DNA of 64,000 nucleotides from Beroe forskalii (Eukaryota; Ctenophora; Nuda; Beroida; Beroidae). The stretch covers positions 1,414,853 to 1,478,852 of the forward strand of contig WFMF01000009.1 of NCBI GenBank assembly GCA_011033025.1, in the 5' to 3' direction. A model generated the notes under the pieces. The model had not been told where the DNA came from. It made no database searches and saw nothing but the letters and a program-made list of their open reading frames with translations. The position numbers were made by a program, and so were the translations under genes. Shown piece by piece: positions 46,999 to 57,282 of the stretch. Every line of letters begins with the position of its first letter. Position 1 is the stretch's first letter.

Positions 46999-48499
46999 TT
47001 GCAAATCTTCTTTTTCCGAGTTGGCAAAGAGCAATCAGCAAAAATAATATCACATAACTCACGTAATATAATCAAAACATAAAACGAAAGATATCCTCAA
47101 GTAACGCAGCTGTTGCTCAAGAGCAAAATTTACGAAAGCAAAAGTTGTTCACTGAAATACACAACTGCTGGTGATGACAGATGATTTAATGCATATTGAA
47201 CTACTAAAGACAAGATGATAGAATTACAATAGCCTGCAGCGGACACATTGATTATTGATAATTGTCACAGAACTAGATAGTGAATTGATGACGGGCCATG
47301 GCCTGCATGTCTATACACTTACAGCAGCTGGTATTAAGTGTACATAATGTACATAATGTACAATGCATATTCGACACAAAACAGCATAATTAAGTAGCCA
47401 TGCTACGTGCTAGCTCTTTCCATACTTCACTCCAGTTGATCTCCCAACCCTTCAGTTAATTTCTCTTTTTCACTCCCTATAGCCCTATGGCCTATATTCC
47501 TCAGTTTTCAGTTCTCCTCTACACCCTTGTCCCTCTTTTCCCCCAGAGTATTTGATTTTTTCCATTTTTATTTCCCCTCTTCCTCAGTCTATTTCACCTT
47601 TCCTTTCTTCAGTTTATTTCATCCCTCCTTCTCCACCCATCCCCATCCCTTCCCTTCCTCCCCCCTTTCAACTCTCCTCCCCCCATCCTCACCTCTCTTG
47701 ATCTCCTCCCCTACCATCCTCACCCCTGTCCGAGGCCGAAAAGCGGAAAATCCTCTAACTTTACATTTTTGAATAATTTGAAGAGACAATTTTCACAAAC
47801 TTTACTTCAGAAATTAAGGTGGAAAACTCTTAAAGTCTAAAGAGTGAAGAGTAAGAGTAAATTTTCCGTCTAGAAGTACTGATGTAGAAACGATATTTAA
47901 ATATTCTCTAGGTCGCGAGATTGTAATCCTCCCGATTCACGTCAAAACTTAACTTTGAAACCTTATCTTACCACGAGCGAATCTCCTACTTTACTTTTAA
48001 CTTATTTCTCACCGTCTATTAATCTGATAAAATTAAGAAGAAAAAGTACCGATTTTATCTTGCCCTTTGAAATATTTGCCCCTCAGCAAATCACACCTCT
48101 TGACTCATCCCTTTCACCCCTCCTCACCGCACTTCCTCACCATTTCCCCTTTCCTAAAGGTTCCTTTCCAAACGCCTCCGTACATTTTTTTAAAATACGG
48201 CAAAAATACGACACGTATTTTTTCTGAAAATTGCCGTATTTTTGGGAGTGCAATAATCAGTCAAAATGCGTCGTTCAACTCTTAGATTTACTTTTATTGG
48301 CACGTGTGCAAAAACATCGCGGGCGCGCACCCAAAATGTTGACGATATCAAAATTCTATTCGGTAGCGGCGTAGCACGTACTTTTTCACGTAATTAACAA
48401 CCCATATTCAGACATGGTGCTGCCTACTTATGAAAAAATACGCATTTTTTAATTTTTCCATATATTTATACTACGTCGCTATACACTACTATAGTACTA
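46999..48499. other. Non-coding part of dynein copy 2 intron 4
   Basis: Contains a pyrimidine-rich block at 47,410-47,740 (CTCC/TTCC-rich) and AT-rich DNA. I see no gene. It may hold the promoter and 5' UTR of the XK-like gene. Confidence 0.4.
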
Positions 48500-48504
48500 T
48501 CATT

Positions 48505-48590
48505 TATTATTAAGGTGGTTCATTATTATTAAGGTGGTTCATTATTATTAAGGTGGTTCATTATTATGAACCGCCTAATTAAGGCGGTTC
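48505..48590. repeat. 19-bp tandem repeat ending in a perfect hairpin
   Basis: Three units of ATTATTAAGGTGGTTCATT are followed by the exact palindrome GAACCGCC-TAATTAA-GGCGGTTC at 48568-48590. It lies just downstream of exon 4 of dynein copy 2. Confidence 0.8.
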
Positions 48591-49349
48591 ATAATATGAC
48601 TTGAGAAGTGATGACTTACCCTTTCTATGATAGTTTTGTCCGTAAGTTCTTTCTCATTCGTCAGCCTGAAGAAGTAGACGCAAGATCCGCAAAGGGGAAC
48701 ATCCTCCCCATTCGTAGCCACTAACTTCAAGGGCCCTTTCTTATCCTTCCCTTCTTGTTCTTGGGTTTGTAAGATAAGTAGAACTCTCGTGCCTTTGTCT
48801 TTGAAAAAGTTATCGAAATGTGTGAACTGAAAGTACAGTGAGGTTAAATCGTGTTTTTATAGTATTTTGAAATTTTATAGTTTAAAGAATCTTACATTTT
48901 GATAGCTTAGAATCTTAGAGTTATAGATAGGGATAGACTCATGATAACCTGATAACATGACATTGGACACTGCTTAGACTTTTAGACCAAGTATGAATGA
49001 AGAAACCGTTGGTAAAGTACTAAAATAACACGTTTACATTGGTTTCACGTAAAGATAGATAATCATGAGATGAAAAACAGATAGGGATTCTGGGAAACGT
49101 ATCGATCGATGAAATACTCACGTCTGAGTCAAGCAGTTGATCTTCAACTACTTCAGGTCCGAGTTGACAATAATCCGCAACTTGGCTGAATAACCATTTG
49201 TGTCTCTGGTCAACCTGCGGTGACATGAAATTCGCTGAATACTGAAACCCAGTCAAATTACCGTCTGCTACATGGAGATTACTCTCAAATCGCTATTAAA
49301 ATCGCTGCATAGGATGAGTGTGTGACAGAGAAAGTAGCGTAATACGATT

Positions 49350-49470
49350 GGAGAGGTACAAACCGAACATTCGCTTGCCTCCTGGAGTGATCTCATTAAT
49401 TAGAACGACGTGTCAAAAGACAGATCCATGGGTTTTAGTCAGCACAATCTCATTAAACCTCACTTGGGAC
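49350..49470. other. 121-bp perfectly conserved intronic element, copy 2
   Basis: Identical to 21062-21182 at all 121 positions and in the same orientation relative to dynein exons 2 and 3. Similarity falls off abruptly on both sides, with a weaker tail toward exon 3 (ACTTTCTC and CTCTCAAATC blocks). Confidence 0.8.
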
Positions 49471-50565
49471 TGCTACAAGTATTGCAAGTAACCAGCTTTA
49501 CATCTTGTACCGACGCATGCTTGAGGGAGTGCCGAGTGATCCATTAATCGTATAGTGGTGATATGCTTTCATAAGTTCATACAATTATGAACATACGCAC
49601 AAGATATAAGTCTTTTGAGTTCCTCAGTGTAGACTACCCACTTTGAAGATTACTCATTGTGAACTGAGAAGACTACCTAGTACCTACTATGAAGACTTAT
49701 CGTGAATCATGTCCCTTCAAACTGCTCTTATGTTGGCTATTGAATGTAAACAAACGTTGATGATTAAAATAACACATTCTTGATAAAAAGTATCAATCCT
49801 AACTTTCGATCGAAGTTTATGCATTTCAAATTTCAACAATTGGGCCTTCAGCCTGATCGCGTCGCTAATTGATGCATGAACTTCGGTCGATAGACCCACT
49901 CATAATTACTTACCGCTTGTTTGTTGGTATCCCGGTTTGCTCTGGCACTCCTCATTTCCTTTCCTGCATCACTCGATAAACCTGATCTTCTTTGCTGAAG
50001 TGAAGCAGGCGATAAGATGTGGACAATCTCTCATGGATTATCACAAGAAATTTATTATTTTAGGTTTATTTAGTTTTATTTGAACCTCAAGGAACATAAT
50101 GAACATAAGTACAAGGAAGATCCCAACTCAGTACAATGATGCAAGATTCGAACGAGCCTTCGTTTCCTGAGCATCACTGACAATCAAAATAATTACATAC
50201 ATCGGCCTATTACAAACACGTTCTAACAACTACATTTTGTCGATCTGATTTTTTAAAGAATTTGCTTCATGATTGAAGACAAGATAGTGAAATGGTGTCG
50301 TGACAGGATTCGTGTGAACCCCAACAGCCAGACATGCATTTAGGAATTTAGATGAGAATTAGTTCTTAAAAATGCTGTAAGAATATCATGCTCGTTCGAT
50401 GCGTCAGCTTTTTTGCGAACAAAAAAGCCAAAAAAAGTAAGCCTCGACGTCTGACCTCTCCAGCAGGCTTATTCTAAAGACATATCACAGGTTCATGGAA
50501 ATTAAATATAAGGAGGGTTGGGAGAAAAGATGTTCGTTGGGGGAGTTGACGGGAATCTGACTCAC

Positions 50566-50649
50566 TCTGCTCGCTGTCATTCTAGTAGACAGGTTCTCCA
50601 GAAGAGAAACCCTAGACGCGACATTCTTAAGGGACGGTCTCCTTTGCAT
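50566..50649 (-). other. Candidate first exon of dynein copy 2 (nearer)
   Basis: ATG at 50649 gives 28 codons starting MQRRPSLKNVASRV and ending NLSTRMTASR at a GTGAGTC donor, phase 0. Exon 2 at 49994 also starts in phase 0. It closely resembles the exon at 51245-51159, so one is probably a duplicate of the other. Confidence 0.5.
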
Positions 50650-51158
50650 CTTAGCCTGTCATTCTAGGTCCCTTTGGGAAGGATCTAGTAGTGTTTCCCA
50701 CGAATACAAACGACAGTGAAGATCATAAATACATACAGTAAGAATTAATAAATCTATAATCAAGAAATTCATGCAAAAAGTCAGCTCAGAACAAAGCTAT
50801 CCTCCATTCTCCAAACGCAACTCCAAATGGAGTTTAGAGTGAATAAAAATATGATATCTCAAATGTGCATGTGAGATAAAAAAGAAGTAAGATAGTTAAC
50901 AACTATTTACTGAAGTTATGCTTTCAGCCGATTACAAAATATCTCATATCTGTTGAGAAGTGCTTCAGAAGTGCATGAAATATGGAAGAAAATTCAGTGT
51001 ATTATCCCTGGAAAAAGAAGTTCGGCTGGTGCCATCATCGCACCGTTCATGTCCCAAAAGAACCGTAATAATATGAGCACCATCACAGGATGAGAAAAAG
51101 ACATACGGCTATATCAAGGCAAGGCTACGAGAGGTACACGGCATACGGAGGAACTTAC

Positions 51159-51245
51159 TCTCGCGACGTTTAGTCTCGTGGAGAGGTTCCCTACTCTGGT
51201 TACTTTGGTGGCGAGCGCTTTGAATGACTGCTTTCGAAACGCCAT
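51159..51245 (-). other. Candidate first exon of dynein copy 2 (farther)
   Basis: ATG at 51245 gives 29 codons starting MAFRKQSFKALATKV and ending NLSTRLNVAR at a GTAAGTTCC donor, phase 0. It shares the R[RK]xS-x-K, A[ST][RK]V and NLSTR[ML] pattern with the exon at 50649. It shares the RK...SF...STRL pattern with the copy 1 first exon at 22878. Confidence 0.5.
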
Positions 51246-54200
51246 AGTTCAAATTGAGCATGCCGAGCTGCTACAGGGCCGAAAATGTGGACTTGATATT
51301 AGCAAACACAATGATAATCGATTATCCATCAAAATTCGATCTTTCACCATTCATGACATGAACATAAATGATAAAATCAAGGGAGTCAACAAATCATAAC
51401 TTGGATATTCATTCCCAGCATATTGTGGGGCTTAATTGACGAAAAAACAGGGCTATTCGGCTTTTCAGGGAATAAAAACGATTGCTCTGATTACTGAGAA
51501 ATTCATCGATTTTCAAAAATCATTTAAAAGAAACAATGTTATTCAGAGCTACCAATGCACTCTTAAAAGTAAATATATGGCCCTTCAATATTCAAATAAA
51601 GAATGAAAAGTAAACTTTTGAACTGACAAATGGCCAACTGATGAACAACTAAAACTAAAAGCGAAAATATAAAATCGTAAAAACAAAGCTGAAAGTCTAC
51701 TGCATACATTTTCATCATTAAAAGAATTATGAAAGTAAAGACAGATCCGATACTAATATGAGCATGATAGTAAGTACCTATAGCTACAAAATAATATCAT
51801 AATAAATGAAAGCGTACATTAAGCTCTTTTATCATAACATGATGCCATATTAGATGCCATAATATTGCGTGAGAAATTCTGAATAATGCATCCCAACATA
51901 GAATTAGGACCATTCAGTATCTAAGACAAGTAAGAAAGTCAGAGCATTCTGAAATCAGTAATCAGGGAAGTCACTATTGCTTCCCAATACTTAATGTCAG
52001 GAGCTGCTGTAAAGGAAGGTCCAGGGTAGCCCAGAACAGATTCTTCTCATGAGGCTTCTACAGAAGCTTTAATGAATTTGAATGACTATTTATTTATTTA
52101 ATTTTTAAATAAAACTTGAGTGAATTACTGAACACTTATCACAGATAAATCAATCCAAGTCTAAACTATTGGGTACATGGATTTCTTTTTGATTTAGAAT
52201 GACTGGCTTTGCTCCATGCTTGGAAGCTTAGATTAAATATAAATAAGCACTGAACAGAGCACTTTTAACATAAAAATCCGTGGATCCAGTAATCAAACCA
52301 TTTAATCTTTGATTTAGAAAATAACAGTGAACAATCAGTAGCATATCATGTGACTCACCTTTTTTGTAGAGCTCGAAAGTAGTATCTAGGAGTCAAGCCC
52401 AGGAAATATTTACAAAATGAACTCTAAAGTGAAATAAATGCTTATAAAACTGAGCAAATAATTGAAAATACAAATGTTATGGTGATTACATCAGCTGAGA
52501 CCGTAGTCACGTAAAAATGCTAAACAAACAGGCCAACGACCAAGCTACCAAGGCTGCTCCAGGATGGCTTATTGGGGTTAGAAGAGGAATTCTTCGCATC
52601 TGGTTACCATGACACCTTCCATAATATGCATAATTTATCAATTATAGCTAATGAGTTCTATTAGGTGCATATGCAGATAAAGCCCCCTGAAATTCACCAT
52701 TCATATGACATGATTGATTTTAGCTGTTTATGGATCTAATAGCTTAATAGCTTAATGATTTAATTGGTACGTGCAGTCACGTTTATAGCGACGGTTGGAA
52801 ACAGGCATTGTTTCAAGAATCACGTGACTGAAAAAGAATAGATCTAAAGCATAGATCCAAAGACAGAGAAACAAATTAATGCCCAATGGGAGTGCAGTTT
52901 GTACCGGTTGAATAGGATATGAAGTCAATTGGACTGATATGTTCACCTCATAAAACAGAGTGCTGTCTGGTCAATGAGTCCTAACTTAGTATCGGGAAAT
53001 GCCCTTGGAAGTGGCCAACAATTAGGATAACAATTGGACAATATCCAATTGGACATGATTTGATGGGACAATATATGGCGGATCTATTGTGGGCGGACAT
53101 AGTTATGGGCGCTTAGAGGACTTGGAAATTTCGGAATTCCCTTTTGCTGGAGAAATTATTGGAGCAACTCAATACTTTAATAGCATGATAGTGAGAAGAA
53201 ATACGTTACACTGAATATAACACTCAAGCATGTGCATCGAAGTTTATATCGAAACCAAAAAAGGAGAATTTTCAATGGAATTGAACATGATAGGACATTG
53301 ATTTATCTGGGGGGATGAAGGGCTGGTTAAATGAGAATATATGGTATTATGAATCGGATAATTCAGGTTGCTTAGTGTTGCAGTATAACCAGTGTGCCGT
53401 TTGAACTTTGATCCATTATCAAACTAGCACCTGCATAACGACACATAACAAAACGCTCCAAACAAAGCATTGCTAAGTGAGCGACAGAGACACAGAGAGA
53501 GGACCTTATTATCTAAATGAGTGACCTATAATATGCAATGAACTGCATCACAAAAAGAAAGGGCGAAGATCAAGTAATAATCTTATGACAGCATATCACT
53601 CTCCGTACTATACCTATTTACTATCATTAAAATGCCCTCCGGATGCCTCCCACTATACTACAATTCTAGCTGTTTTACTACACCTACTCTACCAAGGATT
53701 GATATGATATGGAGATATAGGACGAATAGTAGCATAATCTCACTGACTCAAGGTGTACAGCTGCTGGTAATTGGTGTAAGGTATTACCGACTATTCTGTG
53801 GTTTGCATCTGATGTTCCTTCTTGACGATACCATCACAATATTCTCGTTACCATGACACATGAGTACCATGCATAAGAACGTGATGAGAAATGATGATGA
53901 TACTCGGAGTATTGCTCGAAGTCCTCCTAAGATTCTTCTCATTTCAAGTGACATGTAATCTCAGGTTCATTACTTACAGTCGCAGACCTCAGATTAATGA
54001 AACAGTAATGGAATGAATTGCTGGAAGAAATATGAATGTCTAGACATGAACTATACGTCAGAATCTGCTCTCTAAAAGATTGTTGTTCTGAAAATATTGT
54101 TATTTATATTCTTGGACCCGAAAAAGCGTGATCAGATTCAAATAAGGGCCCGATTGAGTCTTCAAGTGAGGCTTATTATAAAAAGATAATAAAGAGATAC

Positions 54201-54859
54201 CAGTTCTTGGATCCTTGCCACTCGGAATCATAGAAATTTAGAATTGATAGTATCCAGTAGGCACTAAATAGAGTAGGCACTAACAAAAGAATATTAGTAA
54301 CTTTAAAAAAGATATTTTTATTTTCTTTAATAATCTTGATCTGCTTTCAGTACAAAAGTACAAAGTACTTTGTTATGTTCTTTGGCGATCTCAGTGGATA
54401 TCCTTGCAGTTCAGCATGTGAAAGTGTGAGATAAGAAATTGAATCTGAGAGGTTTTGTACAGACCAATCTTTTCCGACAGATGTGATCATAGAAAAGAGC
54501 ATTAAGATTTCGACTAAAGTTGCTGGTAGGTCAGCTTGCATTATATACAATTTCCTAAGTTCTGCTTTTCTGGCACAGGCCCGTAATTCCTGAGGGAAAC
54601 AAGGGGACATGTCGCCGCTATTTTTTTTGTAAATGTGCTCAAAATTCAATAAAACCCTTTTTTTAAATTTCGCTTGCGGCGGGCGTTTTTGCCATTCGAT
54701 TGCTTTACAAGATTCACATTACCTCACCGCTTTTTCTTTTCGATTCACGGCCCTGATCTGATTGGCAAAGAATCTGATTTAGGTAATAGGTATGGCTGGA
54801 TACGGAGATAAACTGTTTAAAGCTTTAAACTTGGTTAATTTACAAATCCAATTCATTTG
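51246..54859. other. Intergenic stretch upstream of dynein copy 2
   Basis: AT-rich DNA without a recognisable gene or RNA. A 100-codon minus-strand frame at 54649-54347 starts at TTG, has no homology I recognise and is left unannotated. Confidence 0.5.
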
Positions 54860-55410
54860 GGCAGGTTTCAAGATGGGAACTTGGTTCTTCCCAGCCCAAC
54901 CGAGAACAAAGCCTGGTTTAAGCCCATCCGAACCATTATTACATAGTGGTGCTGGGTCAGATGGTTACTGAACGAATTGACCTGGAGAATGGCACTGTCC
55001 TGTCATTCTCAAGCTAACCACCGAGGTGGGGGGTCGGGTGCCACCTGTTACACCTGGTTCTTGGACATGTTGCCCTCAGGCCCACAGAGGTGGGGCTTCT
55101 GTTGGTGGCCTGCCACCCAGGTGACAGGTGCTGTCTCTCCCTCTTCCTCACTCTTGCTCGGCACTGGACATTTGGACCTTCTAGCGGCTCATGCCAACCA
55201 CATTACTGGTACCGGTCTTCGGAGGGGCGCCCCCGTCCGATTGGTACTCCTAGAGTATCACCACCTGGTACCAGGTAAGAGGTTGCTAGCAAGCCTGGTA
55301 GTGCATCCAGGTGGGTCCCAGTAGAACTCTCTGCAATTGAGAGTTGCCATCCATCCCCGGAAGGGGATGTGGTGGTCTGTTGGATATTGCACCAAACAAA
55401 AAAAAACCCA
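54860..55410 (+). mobile_element. Possible retroposed element ending in an A-run
   Basis: About 550 bp of GC-richer sequence stands out from its AT-rich surroundings and ends in ACCAAACAAAAAAAAA at about 55,390-55,406. It has no clear internal promoter boxes and no recognisable protein. It is compatible with a SINE or a LINE 3' fragment. Confidence 0.3.
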
Positions 55411-55904
55411 ATTCATCATTTTTCATGGTACCATTTGCAATTAAAGAGACGCTGTACTCAGAGATAAAATTATCTAAAAATGACAATAATCAAGTTAAAA
55501 TTTTTAACATAATTATTGTCAATTAGTTTTTATCAATTGCAAAATCTGCAGTTTTCTGCAAAATTAAAGACACATGACACGTTGGAAGAAGGGGGAGGGA
55601 TTCTGGATAATACTGATTACCTTGGACACGTGGATAACATTTTGTTTGAAAATATTGTATATTGTATATTTTTATTTCTTGCAACGCGATTTTATAATTT
55701 TTCCACCTTACTGCAACGCTCTTTCTAGGCCATTGAAGAGTTCGGTAGCTCATGGCTAATGTAAAATACTATACTTTATTATTTGATAAAGATATAACAA
55801 TAGTTATTCGTATGTAGTGGTATTATTATCCAGCTAGTCCAAAATTATGACAAAACATTTTGCAATAATATAGCAATATTTGCAAAAGACGAAGTGTACA
55901 ATCG

Positions 55905-56550
55905 CCGACTAAGCGCCTATTCACCACGTATATGCGCTTAACATCACCTTTTTTTTATTTAAAGGTTTTACTTCTATTCCAACAGCCGTACGGCCAATGA
56001 AAGGAATCGGAAGAACTAACTATGCGCTTTGTATAAACGCCGATGCAAAATATGACCTATAGGCACTAGGCAGCACCTCGTATTATAGGCACCAACTACT
56101 AAAAAGTTGCCTTGTCATCGTAAAAAAGACTTCTTGCGATCGGGAAAATCTTTTTCAAACTAAAAAAACTCTATTTTCAAAACGAAATAAGACGCCAAAG
56201 TTATATTTCACAGGGAAGTATCAAACAACATTGCCTACATTCGTCCGTCGAACGTATTGAAATGTTACTACTATATAATATTGCTGTTTGATATTTCGCC
56301 ATTAAATTTCTGACCTCTTACTTTGCCGTCTTGAAATTAGCTCAGAATGCTATATTCAATGTTCCTAAAAAATGCTGTCTCGTTCAGAAAATTTTGCTGA
56401 TCAATTTGATATGCCTTTATTTGTTAAAACTCATTTCCAGCGTGACACCTCTTATAGCACTAGGCGCCTATAATAGACGATGGTAGATACCTATAGGCAA
56501 TTATTAGGTGGTGACTTTTGACTAAGTTCCTATAGACGCCTAGTCAATGA
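55905..56550. mobile_element. Possible MITE with imperfect terminal inverted repeats
   Basis: GACTAAGCGCCTATTCACCA near 55,908 resembles the reverse complement of the right end near 56,500-56,545 (GACTAGGCGTCTAT). Internal copies of TATAGGCACTA or TATAGGCACC recur. No protein was found. The match is weak. Confidence 0.3.
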
Positions 56551-57282
56551 TAGTAACCGTAGTGATATTGTGAAATAAATCTAAATAATAAAGTTTCTAT
56601 TAAAGTTTCTATTAAAGTTTCCATTCTCCTCTATTCCATTTCCAAGATCGCATCTTTTGTCAACAAATTGACAAATTGTATAATAACATGAACTCATTCA
56701 CAAGAGGTTCCGGAAACTCTTTGAATGTTATTAAACAATAATATTAGCTGTTATGTGATTAACATTATTCAGAACCTCCATAGACCCGTTATAAGACCAG
56801 TATCATTGTTTAATTCGTAACTCGCTGTCCTTATGTGTTGCTGGTATAGAGGCTTGTATAAAGGCTTGTATAGAGGATTTCAAGGTTCAGGGAACGCCAG
56901 GTGGTATTCGAACCCCTTGAAATTCCAATCTTTTGGCAGTCAATTTCACCTTGATATTCGATTCCAGCTCCCATCCCTTGTAAGAACTTCATCCCTTCTT
57001 ACCCTCAGCTGACGACGATTATCGCATGATATTCGAATTAAGTCCTTTTATCGCAACTTAATAATCTCTCGATTATAAATCAATCGTTTCAATTATTTGA
57101 AAACGTTGACAAGGTTCTTTGCTGCATTCCTTTTATGTTTTGGGGCATTTTCACGGTTTTAAAAATCAGTGTAATGTGTATTCTGCTTAGCGTTCTATCT
57201 CATAATAGAGTAATAGCTTCCATAATACCAAAAGTAATTCTACTTCTTAAGTTCTAAACTTCTTAGCTGCCGAGTTATTATA

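Larger units (their letters stand above)
36871..51245 (-). pseudogene. Truncated second dynein heavy chain copy (tail region only)
   Basis: Exons matching copy 1 (minus strand): 49994-49914, 49214-49122, 48826-48620, 42027-41813, 41645-41563, 41417-41252, 41098-40786, 40606-40127, 39924-39824, 39536-39341 (exon 11, cut) and 38436-36871 (exon 13, cut). Exons 2-10 have exactly the lengths of copy 1 (81, 93, 207, 215, 83, 166, 313, 480, 101) and every frame is open. The last 34 codons or so of the exon 11/12 junction region and all of exon 12 are missing. Exon 13 stops matching after IQPTFR. No motor domain follows downstream. Two intron donors are weak (GTTCTT after exon 6, GTTTTT after exon 8). 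It therefore looks like a once-constrained paralogue that lost function, or a gene for a motor-less tail. Confidence 0.85.

Noticed and set aside
46245-47034. Two separate genes on the minus strand
   Set aside because: The two frames overlap at a tandem repeat with a one-base difference. The second ends at a good donor in phase with the XK-like exon 2, so they are one exon with a frameshift. The apparent start at 47034 is TTG.
54347-54649. 100-codon minus-strand frame
   Set aside because: It starts at TTG, has no recognisable domain, splice sites or codon bias, and is compatible with chance in this base composition.
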